DNA of 34,603 nt from Bacillota bacterium (GCA_021818685.1 JAKATP010000018.1:1-34603); one strand, 5' to 3'. Shown: positions 1 to 8,949, counted from the first letter of the stretch. Program-made: numbers and translations. Notes: generated by a model from the letters alone, not told the origin.

Positions 1-59
1 CGGCCCACTATATAACCGAGCACCAGTCCAATCACAAAAAACGCGATCTCATGCTTCAC
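1..59 (-). CDS. N-terminus of a small membrane protein, cut by the window edge
   Basis: Reading leftward, a GTG start at 59-57 lies 6 bases after a clean GGAGG (70-66). The 19 visible residues, MKHEIAFFVIGLVLGYIVG, are two charged residues followed by one continuous hydrophobic stretch with glycines, as in an N-terminal membrane anchor or the first helix of a membrane protein. The rest lies outside the window, so no family can be named. It is divergent from the acetoacetyl-CoA synthetase gene; the roughly 200 bases between the two starts hold both promoters, but I see no clear -35/-10 pair there. Confidence 0.5.
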   Translation of the reverse strand, partial: MKHEIAFFVIGLVLGYIVG

Positions 60-261
60 GTCATGCCTCCTGCGCCACGCGCCTCCTTGTTGTAAAGCGC
101 GGCGCTTCCCGACGTAAGCCGTGTTCGACGCCCGTGCGCCCTCTTCCTGTTGGCGGTGAGGGCCCGCTTCCCCCGTGCTGCCCGAAGGCTGCCGCCGATT
201 TGTTACCGTAGAGGACGACAGCGGCGCTTCGTTATTAAGAAAGGGACGGCGGGAGGTTCGG

Positions 262-2220
262 ATGGAGGAAGGGACGCTATTGTGGCAGCCGTCGGCCGAG
301 ATGGTGGAGTCGGCCAACGTCACGGAGATGATCCGATGGGTGAACGAACGGCGTGGTCAGCGTTTGTCCGGCTACGACGCCCTCTACGATTGGTCGGTGA
401 CGGATCTTGAGGGGTTCTGGTCCGCCATGTGGGAATATTTTGAGCTGGGGAAGAACCCGGGTCCTGCGCTGTATCGCGAGGTGATGCCGGGGGCGGAGTG
501 GTTTCCCGCCGTGCGCCTTAACTATGCCGAGGCGGTCTTGCGGCGTGCGCGTCCCGGATCGGAGGCCTTGATATTTGAGGCCGAGGGACGGGAGCCGGAG
601 GCCTGGACCTGGGATCGCCTGCAGAATGAAGTCGCGCGGGCGCGTCGGGGCCTTGAGCGGCTGGGGGTAGGAGAGGGGGACCGCGTAGTTGCCTACGTGC
701 CCAACATCCCTGAGGCGATCGTGGCACTCCTGGCCACGGCATCGTTGGGTGCTGTCTGGTCCTGCTGCTCGCCTGATTTCGGGACCGCCGGGGTGGTTGA
801 CCGCTTCCGGCAGGTGAAGCCCACGGTACTCATTGCCGTTGATGGTTATCGCTACGGTGGCCGTATCTATGACCGCCGGGCCGAGGTCGCCAAGATCCGA
901 TCCGCTCTTCCGAGCGTCCGGCACCTTGTCATGATTCCCTACCAGTTCGAGGAGCCCAAGACGGGCGGAGATGTGACCAGCTGGCGTGTGTTGACGGAGG
1001 AGACGGCGCCACTTCGCTTTCTGCCGGTGGGATTCCAACACCCCCTGTGGGTCGTCTACTCCTCGGGAACCACCGGGCTTCCAAAGCCTATCGTACAGGG
1101 GCATGGCGGCATTACGCTGACACATCTGGTGCATGGGGCCGTGCACTTCAACCTCACGCCGGCGAGTCGATTTTTCTGGTTTACGACCACAGGGTGGATG
1201 ATGTGGAATACGGCGGTGGGCGCACTCCTGCTGGGAAGCCGGCTGGTGCTTTACGATGGCCACCCCGCCTATCCGGAGCCGGACTTTCTGTTTCACCTCG
1301 CCGCCAGAAACCGCCTGAGTTTGTTCGGTGCCAGTGCGGCCTTCCTCGGACAGGCCCAGAAGGCGGGACTGGAGCCCGGACGACGGTTCGACCTGTCCGC
1401 GCTGCAGGCGGTGGGTTCCACCGGCTCGCCGCTGTCGCCGGAGCAGTTTGCCTGGGTGTATGGGCACGTCAAAGAGGACCTCTGGCTAAGCTCCGCGAGT
1501 GGCGGCACCGATCTATGTACCAAGCTTGTCGGTGGCGTTCCCACCCTGCCGGTGCATGCCGGAGAACTGCAGCGCCGATGCCTGGGCATGAGTGTCCAGG
1601 CATTCAGCGACGCGGGCGAGCCCCTGGTGGGGGAGATTGGCGAACTGGTCATCACCCGCCCGGCCCCCTCGATGCCTCTGTATTTCTGGAATGACAGCGA
1701 CGGATCCCGTTACCGGGCCAGTTACTTCGAGCGGTATCCCGACGTCTGGCACCATGGGGACTGGATCAAGATTACGGAACGGGGGTCGGCCGTGATTTAT
1801 GGCCGCTCCGATGCCACGATCAATCGGCATGGGGTCCGCATGGGGTCGAGTGAGATTTACCGGGTCGTGGAATCTATCCCCGCCGTCGCGGACAGCCTGG
1901 TCGTCGATCTGGAGTACCGGGGACGGCCGTCCACCCTGGCCCTCTTTGTCGTCCTGACCGGGGACGCCTCCCAGGCTGATGTGGCGGACGAGGTGCGACG
2001 GCGGATCCGGGCCGACCTGTCGCCGCGCCATGTGCCCGACCGGGTTCTTGCGGTCCCGGCCGTCCCCCGAACCCTGAACGGGAAGAAACTTGAGGTGCCG
2101 ATCCGGAAGCTTCTCCTGGGCATGCCCGTGGAGACGTCGGTGAATGTCGCCGCCGTCGCGAATCCACAGAGTCTCGAACCCTTTTTAGAATGGGCGCGCA
2201 CGGGCCTTCCACCGGCCTAA
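262..2220 (+). CDS. aacS: Acetoacetyl-CoA synthetase (acetoacetate-CoA ligase)
   Basis: This cytoplasmic enzyme of the ANL adenylate-forming superfamily activates acetoacetate to acetoacetyl-CoA with ATP and CoA, feeding ketone-body carbon into central or polyhydroxyalkanoate metabolism. The start at 262 gives 652 residues, close to the family norm of about 650. It is preceded by GGGAGG at 251-256, and the protein opens with the usual LWQPS segment. An upstream in-frame ATG at 175 would add 29 residues unlike the family and has no ribosome site. The phosphate-binding loop SSGTTGLPKP lies at residues 267-276, the hinge region with NRHGVRMGSSEIYR near 515, and the adenylation lysine in NGKK at 606-609. 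It converges on the phosphate transporter gene with a 20-base gap. Acetate or propionate ligase is less likely because of the family-specific N-terminus. Confidence 0.93.
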   Translation: MEEGTLLWQPSAEMVESANVTEMIRWVNERRGQRLSGYDALYDWSVTDLEGFWSAMWEYFELGKNPGPALYREVMPGAEWFPAVRLNYAEAVLRRARPGSEALIFEAEGREPEAWTWDRLQNEVARARRGLERLGVGEGDRVVAYVPNIPEAIVALLATASLGAVWSCCSPDFGTAGVVDRFRQVKPTVLIAVDGYRYGGRIYDRRAEVAKIRSALPSVRHLVMIPYQFEEPKTGGDVTSWRVLTEETAPLRFLPVGFQHPLWVVYSSGTTGLPKPIVQGHGGITLTHLVHGAVHFNLTPASRFFWFTTTGWMMWNTAVGALLLGSRLVLYDGHPAYPEPDFLFHLAARNRLSLFGASAAFLGQAQKAGLEPGRRFDLSALQAVGSTGSPLSPEQFAWVYGHVKEDLWLSSASGGTDLCTKLVGGVPTLPVHAGELQRRCLGMSVQAFSDAGEPLVGEIGELVITRPAPSMPLYFWNDSDGSRYRASYFERYPDVWHHGDWIKITERGSAVIYGRSDATINRHGVRMGSSEIYRVVESIPAVADSLVVDLEYRGRPSTLALFVVLTGDASQADVADEVRRRIRADLSPRHVPDRVLAVPAVPRTLNGKKLEVPIRKLLLGMPVETSVNVAAVANPQSLEPFLEWARTGLPPA

Positions 2221-2240
2221 CGCCGTAGTCGAAAGCTTCG

Positions 2241-3248
2241 TTAAAGGTGGGGCGCGAGGCGTTGCGCCTCCATCACGGCCATGCCGAGCGCTACCGCGAG
2301 CGGCAGGGTGATAAACCACACCCGCGCAAGCCGGTACGCGGTCCGCCACTGCACCCGCCTCGGCGCCAGGGCGGCGCCGAGGCCGAAGAGCGCCCCATCC
2401 GTGGTTTGTGTGGTGCTCACCGGCACGCCGAGGACGGCGGCCGTTAAAACGGTGGCGGCCGCCGATGCCTGCACGGTAAGCGAATGGACCGGTCGGATTC
2501 GAAAGATGTGACCGCCTACGGTGCGGGCGATACGCCAGCCGCCCGTGAGGAGTCCCCCTACCCAAAACGCGAGCGGGATTAGCACCGTGAGTGGGGTGAC
2601 TTGGTAATGGGAAGTCTGGTGACTCATCACGAAAAACAGCGTGAGGAGTCCGATCGCCTTCTCCTGGTCGTTGGCTCCGTACGCGAGCCCCTGCACCATC
2701 AAGGTACCGAGCTGGGCGTATCCGAGACGACGCGCCGTGGCGGTGCTGGCGCCCGACAGCACTCGCCATATGACACGTGTTACGAGGAAGGACACCAAAA
2801 AGCCGATCAGCACCGACCCGAACAGACCCACCATCACCTTCAGCACCCCGGCCCAGTGCAGGAGGCCCGCCTCCCCGTGTACGAACGCCGCTCCCACCAT
2901 CCCTCCGGCGATGGCAGCGGTGGTGCTGGACGGTACCTTGAGCCGCCAGCACAGAAGGAGGGTGAGGATGCTGGACGCGGCCGCCACGTCCAGGGTGGGC
3001 AGCCCGGCGGCCCGGAAATTCAGGATCTCGACCGCAATCGTGTGGGACACGGCGGTGCCGAACACGAAAGGGCCAAGACCGACGCTTAGCACCAGAGCGG
3101 GGATCAAAAGGCGCGGCGCAATGGCCCGTGTGGGCAGGAAAGTGCCCACCAGATTGCCTCCGTCGTTGACACCGGAGATGAAGGCGAAGCCGCCGATGAG
3201 GACGAAGGCCACGATGTTCCACGGCAATAGAGCGTCCCCCCGTCGCAC
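2241..3248 (-). CDS. pit: Low-affinity inorganic phosphate transporter, PiT family
   Basis: This integral membrane protein imports phosphate (as a metal-phosphate complex) by cation symport. The 335 residues match short bacterial PiT proteins. Both inverted PiT repeats are visible: an N-terminal SGVNDGGNLVGTF segment (canonical GANDxAN) and a second copy, GLAYGANDQEKAIG, in the second half, plus VSTTQTTDG near the C-terminus. About eight to ten hydrophobic helices can be drawn. The annotated start is GTG at 3248; a TTG seven codons further in (3227), with a G-rich stretch before it, is also possible. It lies 55 bases downstream of the DUF47 gene on the same strand, with a small hairpin (GCGGG/CCCGC, 3258-3272) between them. 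This is the usual DUF47-PiT operon order, and the pair is probably under phosphate control. Confidence 0.93.
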   Translation of the reverse strand: MRRGDALLPWNIVAFVLIGGFAFISGVNDGGNLVGTFLPTRAIAPRLLIPALVLSVGLGPFVFGTAVSHTIAVEILNFRAAGLPTLDVAAASSILTLLLCWRLKVPSSTTAAIAGGMVGAAFVHGEAGLLHWAGVLKVMVGLFGSVLIGFLVSFLVTRVIWRVLSGASTATARRLGYAQLGTLMVQGLAYGANDQEKAIGLLTLFFVMSHQTSHYQVTPLTVLIPLAFWVGGLLTGGWRIARTVGGHIFRIRPVHSLTVQASAAATVLTAAVLGVPVSTTQTTDGALFGLGAALAPRRVQWRTAYRLARVWFITLPLAVALGMAVMEAQRLAPHL

Positions 3249-3303
3249 ACGCAGTCTGCGGGAGAAGCCCGCGTGAAGATGGTATCAGCGTGAGTCTGGC
3301 GGG

Positions 3304-3933
3304 TTAGGCGCCTTCTTTGACGACAATATCGACAATAATATTGCCGGCGTTATCGACCCGGTCCGCGCAATTGGACAGGTGGCGATACACTTCCCGGAGC
3401 TTGATGACGTAGAGAATGTCGTCATATTCCATGAGCGCGGCGATGGCCTGACGGTACAGGGCCTCCATCCGATTCTCCAGCCTTTTGGCTTCCTGGGCGA
3501 GCGTCTGCGCCTCTGACCGGCCTCCGCTCAGGGATTGGATCGCCTGATGGAGAATTACCGCCGCGTCGCGGAGATTCGAGACCATCTCGCCAATCGCATC
3601 GTCGACCGTGACCTGGTAGAGGTCAATTTCCTTAATCGTGTTTTCGGCGTAGTCGGCAATGTCGTCCACGGCCCGGGACAGGCTGTTGATATCCTCGCGG
3701 TCGAAAGGCGTCACAAACGACTGCTGAAGCTGGGCCAGAATCGAGGCGCGCACCGCATCGCCCTCATGCTCCAGGTTGGAGGCTTCGCGGGCCAGCGCCT
3801 GGCGGCGTTCGGGATCCTCGGTCCGGACGAAATCGTTTAACGCCCGGGTCACCTCGGCCGTGATCGCCGCCTGCTCTTCCAGCAGACGCACGAAGGTATT
3901 CGGGCGCGCAGTGAACACATCTTTCCAGACCAC
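3304..3933 (-). CDS. PhoU-like DUF47 protein, partner of the PiT transporter
   Basis: This soluble all-helical protein of the DUF47/UPF0111 family (TIGR00153, PhoU-like) is commonly encoded next to PiT and thought to modulate it or bind metal at the membrane. The chosen GTG start at 3933 gives 209 residues and follows GGAGG (3945-3941) by 7 bases. A longer reading from ATG 3963 would run through the promoter elements described separately, so it is rejected. Family features include the NLEHEGDAVRASIL motif near residue 60, the DIADYAENTIKEID acidic segment near 95, and the C-terminal EVYRHLSNCADRVDNAGNII helix, with E/D-xxx-D metal-site spacing. It is transcribed together with pit. Confidence 0.92.
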   Translation of the reverse strand: MVWKDVFTARPNTFVRLLEEQAAITAEVTRALNDFVRTEDPERRQALAREASNLEHEGDAVRASILAQLQQSFVTPFDREDINSLSRAVDDIADYAENTIKEIDLYQVTVDDAIGEMVSNLRDAAVILHQAIQSLSGGRSEAQTLAQEAKRLENRMEALYRQAIAALMEYDDILYVIKLREVYRHLSNCADRVDNAGNIIVDIVVKEGA

Positions 3934-3951
3934 GGCCGTCCCTCCGACGTC

Positions 3952-3991
3952 ATCATAACACAATCGTAATATGAAGTTAACCTGTTCTTAA
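3952..3991 (-). promoter_or_regulatory. Promoter with four Pho-box-like hexamers at 11-base spacing
   Basis: Reading leftward from 3991, four hexamers follow each other at exactly 11-base intervals: TTAAGA (3991-3986), TTAACT (3980-3975), TTACGA (3969-3964) and TTATGA (3958-3953). In Bacillus, PhoP binds direct TTAACA-like repeats at about this spacing. TTAACT also works as a -35 box, 17 bases before a good -10 box, TATGAT (3957-3952). That would start the mRNA only a dozen or so bases before the GTG at 3933. The arrangement fits a phosphate-starvation or phosphate-sensing promoter for the DUF47-pit operon. PhoP control is inferred, not shown. Confidence 0.6.
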
Positions 3992-4057
3992 CACAGGATC
4001 GAACTTCCAATCTGGCCTGGCGAGCTTTCGGACACGCTAGCTGGGGAGGAATTCACG

Positions 4058-4675
4058 ATGCGCATTTCGCTTGTCCGTACCGGCCTGACCGCTCTCATCG
4101 CGGCCGGCGTCCTGACGATATTGGGTGCGGGTCTCGCCTCGGCCGCGCCCGCAGGACCCCGTCCTACCCCCGAGGCCGTCTGGTCGGCCCTGGCCCACAA
4201 GCTCGGCATACCGGTCGGCACGCTCATGAACGATGTTCGGGCGGTGAAGCTCGAGGAATTTCAACGCTTCGCCCGAGCCCACAATCTTCCGGCCTCCCAG
4301 GTGAAGGCCGGGGAGCAGGCCATTGAATCAGGCCGCTTTGCCATCGTACTCATGCGGCCCGTCTGGGCGCGCCACCTGCTGCCCACGGTGGTGGGTGCGG
4401 CCTCGGCGGCGCTGCATATCACGCCGGAAGCCCTCCAGGCCGAACTGCAAGGTGGGAGAACCTTGACCGAAATCGCGCAGGGGCATCATGTCCCGCCCGC
4501 CACCGTCGCGGCGGCCATCACCCAGGCGCTCGCCCGCACCATCGACGACGCGGCCGGACGTGGTGAACTGTCATCAACCCGGGCCGCGGAGCTCAAGGGA
4601 CGTCTCGCGACCATGGTGCCCCGGATCATGGCTTGGCGCATGCCGACATCAGAAGGGGACCGCACGGCCTCCTAA
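4058..4675 (+). CDS. Exported helical protein of unknown function
   Basis: The 205-residue protein starts with a classic signal peptide: MRISLVR, a hydrophobic core, then ASAAPA, with cleavage likely near residue 30. A strong GGGGAGG site lies 8 bases before the ATG. The mature part is alanine-rich and predicted helical. It seems to contain related helical units, LGIPVGTLMNDV near residue 50 and LHITPEALQAELQGGRTLTEIA near 120. The second resembles the G-x-S/T-L-x-x-I-A helix-turn units common in secreted repeat proteins of Gram-positive bacteria. There are no cysteines and no obvious catalytic residues. It is divergent from the DUF47-pit operon. No function can be assigned. Confidence 0.75.
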   Translation: MRISLVRTGLTALIAAGVLTILGAGLASAAPAGPRPTPEAVWSALAHKLGIPVGTLMNDVRAVKLEEFQRFARAHNLPASQVKAGEQAIESGRFAIVLMRPVWARHLLPTVVGAASAALHITPEALQAELQGGRTLTEIAQGHHVPPATVAAAITQALARTIDDAAGRGELSSTRAAELKGRLATMVPRIMAWRMPTSEGDRTAS

Positions 4676-4690
4676 GAAGTCGAATTTCGT

Positions 4691-4702
4691 TATCATGAAG
4701 CT
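4691..4702 (+). promoter_or_regulatory. Possible -10 box for a leaderless transcript
   Basis: TATCAT at 4691-4696 ends exactly 6 bases before the ATG at 4703, which has no ribosome binding site. This is the spacing expected if transcription starts at or next to the A of the start codon. No convincing -35 box is present. The same 6-base spacing occurs before the gene at 27623. Confidence 0.35.
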
Positions 4703-5119
4703 ATGATGAGGGGTGCACGTCCCGCACGACGCTTTCCCCGCTGGACGGTCGGCCCGGCGGTCTTTCTGGCCGTCGCGGCCGCCGTCTACTTTGACGCTCG
4801 CCACGCCCCGCCCGTATACCCGTCGGGCGCAGCCCTCCGCGCACAGGGGGTCATCGCCACGCCCATTTCCTCCCACTCCGTACGTCTGTCCCCTGAGGAG
4901 GCTCTTTCCTCAGCGGAGACGGATGGTCTCGCGGGCGGAGCCCTGTCGGTACGATTGGTGCGGCTCCAGGCCTTCCGATACCGGGGCCCCGCCTGGGAGG
5001 TGTCGGCGACTCACGCGCAGTATCAACCCCTTTCGGGACCTGCCGTTTCCGGGGCCTGGGTCGTGCTGTTCTTCAATCCCAACGACGGGCGTCTCATAGG
5101 GTACGTGGGCGTTCCGTGA
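4703..5119 (+). CDS. Small membrane-anchored protein of unknown function
   Basis: The protein has 138 residues. After a basic N-terminus (MMRGARPARRFPR) comes one hydrophobic segment, WTVGPAVFLAVAAAVYF, which should anchor it with the rest outside. The soluble part contains SPEEALSSAETDGL, RLQAFRYRGPAWEVSATHAQYQPLS and a C-terminal strand VVLFFNPNDGRLIGYVGVP. This strand pattern recalls small PepSY-like or DUF-type extracellular domains, but I cannot place it. There is no ribosome site at 4703 or 4706; a -10-like box just upstream suggests leaderless expression. Its stop overlaps the GTG start of the rhamnosidase gene (GTGA, 5116-5119), so the two are likely translationally coupled. Confidence 0.65.
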   Translation: MMRGARPARRFPRWTVGPAVFLAVAAAVYFDARHAPPVYPSGAALRAQGVIATPISSHSVRLSPEEALSSAETDGLAGGALSVRLVRLQAFRYRGPAWEVSATHAQYQPLSGPAVSGAWVVLFFNPNDGRLIGYVGVP

Positions 5120-7779
5120 CCGTCATCAAGCCGTACGCTCTCATGGTGGAGGATGATCCCGCGCTCCTCGGGCTCGACCGGGCAGAGCCGACCTTTTCCT
5201 GGAAGCTTCGGGGAACGGGGTTCCAGACCGCCTATCGGATCGAAGTCTGGGCGGCCCACGCTCCCGGCCGGCGGCCGTCTTTTGATTCAGGCCTCGTCGA
5301 GTCGGACGCCACCGTTGGTGTCCAGTGTCCGACGTTGCAGCTGACGTCCCATGAGGCCTACCGGTGGCGGGTGACGGTGCGCGATGGGGATGGGGTTCTT
5401 TCCAGATCTGCCCGGGCGCGCTTTGAGACGGGGTTTCTGGGCGGCCAGGGTATGACGGCGGCCTTTATCACGGTGCCGGCCACACCGATGTCGGTGCCGG
5501 ATGCACCGGTGGGTGCCCGCCGCTTGAAACCTCCGCGGCTCCTTCGGAGGCCTTTTATGCTTCCGGGGCGGCCGGCGCGGGCACGACTTTATGCCAGTGC
5601 CGCCGGCGTGTACCTGCCTTTTTTGAATGGAGAGCGGGTGGGGGACCGGGAAATGGCGCCCGGCTGGACTGACTACGGCGTGCGCCTGCGCTACCAGACG
5701 TACGACGTCACCCCCACCCTTACGAGCGGTGAGAACGTGCTCGGGTTCTTGCTCGGCGATGGCTGGTACGCGGGCCACGTCGGATTTGGGGGTCGCCGCG
5801 CCCGCTATGGGGAGGACCCCGCACTGTGGGCGGAGCTTCACTGCTGGTTTTCGGACGGGAGCAGGACCGTGATCGTCACCGGTCCCGACTGGACAGGCAG
5901 CACCGGACCCATCCTGTATTCGGACCTCCTGATGGGCGAGGCGTACGATGCACGCAGGGCCCGGGACGACTGGTGCACCCCCGGGGCGGAGCCCGAGGGA
6001 TTCGAGCCGGCGCAACTCGCCGAGCCACCTGGCGGCCGCCTCGTGGCCGACGCGACCCCGCCGGTACGGGTGTACGAGGTGCGGGAGCCGGTGGCGATAA
6101 CGGAACCGGATCCCGGGGTATACGTGCTGGACTTCGGGCAAAATCTGGCCGGGCGCCCATGCTTGGACGTGGGGCGGGTCCGGGGCCGCCTGCGTCTGCG
6201 CTTCGGCGAAGTGCTGGACCGTGCCGGGCGCCTCTATACCGAAAATCTTCGGGGAGCGGCCCAGACCGACATTTATCAGGCGCCAGCGGCCGGCAGCGGG
6301 GTCTGGCGTCCTGCCTTCACCTACCACGGGTTTCGCTACGTGGAGGTGAGCGGTCTAATAACCGATGGCCCCCCTCCCGAAGGTGCCGTGCGCGTAGAGG
6401 TACTGGCTTCGGACGAGCCGGAGGCCGGACACGTGGTGGCGGGTGACCGGCTCCTGCGCCAACTGCAGGACAACATCCGATGGAGTCAGCGCTCGAATCT
6501 CCTCTTTGTGCCGACCGACTGTCCCCAGCGTGACGAGCGGCTCGGATGGCTCGGAGACGCGCAGGTGTTCATCGAGACGGCCACCTGGAACCAGGACGTG
6601 CGGCGGTTCTTTCGCGACTGGCTGCAGAGCGTTCGTGACGCCCAGTCCGCCGCGGGCGCGTTTTCCGACGTGGCTCCCCGAATCGAGGAATTGTCGGAAG
6701 GGGCGCCAGGGTGGGCGGACGCTGGCGTGCGGGTGCCGTGGACCCTTTACGAGATGTACGGTGACAGACGCCTCCTCGCAGACTGCTACCCGTCCATGCG
6801 GCGCTACGTCGACTATATCGAGCGCCAGAACCCGGAGGGGCTCTGGACAACGGGACGCGGGAATGACTTTGGCGATTGGCTGTCGGTAGGCGGGAAGACG
6901 CCTAAGGACCTGATTGCGTCGGCATTCTACGCCGACGATGCCCGAATATTGAGCGAGGCGGCCGTTGTCCTGGGGGAGAGGAGCGATGCGGTCCGTTTCC
7001 GTGCTCTTCATGCCCGCATCCGCACGGCGTTTTTGTCGGCGTTCGTCCTGCCAGACGGACGGGTGGCCGGTGACACGCAAACGGGATACGCGCTTGCCCT
7101 CGCGTTCCGACTTGTCCCGAAGGCTCTGCGTGGCGCGCTGGCCGTCCGTCTTCGGGAGAACCTGGCCGCTCACCAAAATCTCCTTACGACCGGCTTTCTC
7201 GGTACCCCGCACCTCCTGCCGGCCCTGTCGGAGGCGGGCGCCGACGATCTGGCGTGGGGACTCCTGCGCGAGACCCGCTACCCCTCATGGGGCTACGAGA
7301 TCCGGCACGGCGCGACGACCGTGTGGGAGCGCTTTGATTCCTGGACGGAGGAACGCGGGTTTCAAGACCCCGGCATGAACTCCTTCAACCACTTCGCATT
7401 CGGCTCGGTGGGGGCATGGCTCTATCGTTATGGAGCCGGAATCAGGCCGGCGGTACCGGGCTTCCGGCGGGTTGTCATCGCGCCGCACCTTTCGCCGGAT
7501 CCGGGGTCTCTCGGGGTTCGCTACGAATCCGCACGCGGCCTCCTCGAGAGCACCTGGCGGCACGACGGCCGGTGCGCCTTACTTTGTGTCCTGGTGCCCG
7601 CCAACGTGAGGGCGGAACTGCACGTACCGGTGCCCGCGGACGCCGCATCCTCCATCACGGTGTGCGGTCGCCCTGGGCGCGTGGAGGCCTCTTCCGACGG
7701 CCGGCAGGTTTTCCATCTGGGGCCCGGACGCCACACCATCCGGTATCCTGTCATCCAACCGGCACCCTCACGGACCTGA
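5116..7779 (+). CDS. Alpha-L-rhamnosidase, GH78 family
   Basis: This enzyme removes terminal alpha-L-rhamnose from plant glycosides, pectic oligosaccharides or rhamnose-containing exopolysaccharide. The 887 residues show the GH78 domain order: an Ig-like N-terminal domain (FSWKLRGTGFQTAYRIEVW), a beta-sandwich with GxRLRYQTYDVT and GDGWYAGHVGF, an (alpha/alpha)6 barrel, and a C-terminal beta domain. The active-site signature DCPQRDERLGWLGD is at residues 468-481, with E474 as probable general acid. A second glutamate in TTVWERFDSW (E738) is the likely base. There is no signal peptide, so it should act on imported oligosaccharides. The GTG start overlaps the previous stop, and the family N-terminus begins right there. 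An alpha-galactosidase follows 16 bases downstream. Confidence 0.93.
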   Translation: MTVIKPYALMVEDDPALLGLDRAEPTFSWKLRGTGFQTAYRIEVWAAHAPGRRPSFDSGLVESDATVGVQCPTLQLTSHEAYRWRVTVRDGDGVLSRSARARFETGFLGGQGMTAAFITVPATPMSVPDAPVGARRLKPPRLLRRPFMLPGRPARARLYASAAGVYLPFLNGERVGDREMAPGWTDYGVRLRYQTYDVTPTLTSGENVLGFLLGDGWYAGHVGFGGRRARYGEDPALWAELHCWFSDGSRTVIVTGPDWTGSTGPILYSDLLMGEAYDARRARDDWCTPGAEPEGFEPAQLAEPPGGRLVADATPPVRVYEVREPVAITEPDPGVYVLDFGQNLAGRPCLDVGRVRGRLRLRFGEVLDRAGRLYTENLRGAAQTDIYQAPAAGSGVWRPAFTYHGFRYVEVSGLITDGPPPEGAVRVEVLASDEPEAGHVVAGDRLLRQLQDNIRWSQRSNLLFVPTDCPQRDERLGWLGDAQVFIETATWNQDVRRFFRDWLQSVRDAQSAAGAFSDVAPRIEELSEGAPGWADAGVRVPWTLYEMYGDRRLLADCYPSMRRYVDYIERQNPEGLWTTGRGNDFGDWLSVGGKTPKDLIASAFYADDARILSEAAVVLGERSDAVRFRALHARIRTAFLSAFVLPDGRVAGDTQTGYALALAFRLVPKALRGALAVRLRENLAAHQNLLTTGFLGTPHLLPALSEAGADDLAWGLLRETRYPSWGYEIRHGATTVWERFDSWTEERGFQDPGMNSFNHFAFGSVGAWLYRYGAGIRPAVPGFRRVVIAPHLSPDPGSLGVRYESARGLLESTWRHDGRCALLCVLVPANVRAELHVPVPADAASSITVCGRPGRVEASSDGRQVFHLGPGRHTIRYPVIQPAPSRT

Positions 7780-7795
7780 TACGAAAGGACGAGAC

Positions 7796-8914
7796 ATGAG
7801 CATCGACTTTTCGCTGCTGCCCACGCCGCCTATGGGGTTTAACACCTGGAATCACTTTCATATGGACATCACCGAACGGCTGGTGGAGGACACCATCGAG
7901 GCGTTTATCACCCAGGGGCTTTTCGATGCCGGATATCGGTACGTGAATATTGACGACGGCTGGATGGCTCCCGCCCGCGACCGCCGCGGACGCCTCGTGC
8001 CCGACCCCGTGCGCTTTCCCGGCGGGATCCGCCGTCTTGCCGACCTCGCGCACCGGCACGGTCTGAAGCTCGGTCTCTACACCGATTGCGGCACCCGTAC
8101 CTGCGGCGGCCTGCCTGCCAGCTACGACCATGACCTCGTGGACGCGAACACGTTCGCGGACTTTGGCATCGATTACCTGAAGCACGACTGGTGTCACGTG
8201 CCGTTTGAGGATTTTCCCGGCCTGAGCGAGGCACAGGTGGCCGAAACGCTGTACACCCGCATGTCCGAGGCCATCTTGCAGACAGGCCATCCCATCGTGT
8301 TGTCGATGTGCAACTGGGGCCATGGTCATCCGTGGGAATGGGCCCGGGGAATGGCCCATCTCTGGCGCACTACTCCCGATATTGCCGATACCTTCGCGGG
8401 CCCGACCCCAAGCGGGGTCTTGAGCGTGTGCGAAATCTTTCACCGGAACGTTGTTCTGGCCGACTTCGCCGGACCCGGGGGGTTCAACGACCCCGATATG
8501 CTGGAGGTGGGTAATGGTGGTCTTACTCCGATCGAGGAGGAGACCCATTTCGCCCTTTGGTGTCTCATGGCGGCACCCCTGTTGCTGGGCAACGACCTGC
8601 GGGCCCTTGATGATCACACCCGCCGCCTCGTCACGCACGCCGGCCTCATCGCCATTAATCAAGATCCGCTGTGCCGACCGGCGAGGCTCATGGGCTCAGA
8701 AGGCGGAGTGCATCGACTCCAACGACCCATGGCCGATGGATCGACCGTCTGGGGCCTTTTTAATGAGCGGGCGGACGAGCGGACCGTACCCTTGCCGATG
8801 GCGATGGATGTGGCGGGGCCCGTGCAGGATGTGATGGCGAATCGGACATACGAGCGGACCGATGCCCGCGTGAGCGTGCCCGGCCATGGCATACGTGTCT
8901 TTCGCACGGGGTAG
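7796..8914 (+). CDS. Alpha-galactosidase, GH27 family
   Basis: This retaining glycosidase releases terminal alpha-linked galactose from melibiose- or raffinose-type sugars or galactomannan oligosaccharides. The 372 residues include the hallmark opening TPPMGFNTWNHF, NIDDGWM near residue 55, the nucleophile segment DYLKHDWC (residues 126-133, Asp131), and GGFNDPDMLEVGNGG near 230, which contains the acid/base aspartate. LWCLMAAPLLLGNDLR and NQDPLCRPA complete the barrel, and a short beta domain ends the protein. AAAGGA precedes the ATG. It lacks a signal peptide, like its rhamnosidase neighbour. Released galactose could enter the GalK/GalT enzymes encoded about 11 kb downstream. Related GH27 enzymes act on beta-L-arabinopyranosides or N-acetylgalactosaminides, so the exact substrate is open. 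Confidence 0.93.
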   Translation: MSIDFSLLPTPPMGFNTWNHFHMDITERLVEDTIEAFITQGLFDAGYRYVNIDDGWMAPARDRRGRLVPDPVRFPGGIRRLADLAHRHGLKLGLYTDCGTRTCGGLPASYDHDLVDANTFADFGIDYLKHDWCHVPFEDFPGLSEAQVAETLYTRMSEAILQTGHPIVLSMCNWGHGHPWEWARGMAHLWRTTPDIADTFAGPTPSGVLSVCEIFHRNVVLADFAGPGGFNDPDMLEVGNGGLTPIEEETHFALWCLMAAPLLLGNDLRALDDHTRRLVTHAGLIAINQDPLCRPARLMGSEGGVHRLQRPMADGSTVWGLFNERADERTVPLPMAMDVAGPVQDVMANRTYERTDARVSVPGHGIRVFRTG

Positions 8915-8949
8915 GAGAGGGAGGAGGCGATCGCTTCGCGGGCGAATCA

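Noticed and set aside
277-1467. Long open frame (396 codons) opposite the acetoacetyl-CoA synthetase gene
   Set aside because: It lies wholly antisense to a well-supported gene, has Arg/Gly/His/Pro-rich composition and no motif; such shadow frames are expected in GC-rich DNA. The same applies to 5287-6327, 6355-7212, 7751-8662 and 10603-11457 on the minus strand.
3934-3963. Earlier ATG start for the DUF47 protein
   Set aside because: The ten extra codons overlap the -10 box and Pho-like repeats and lack a ribosome site, while GTG 3933 has GGAGG at proper distance.
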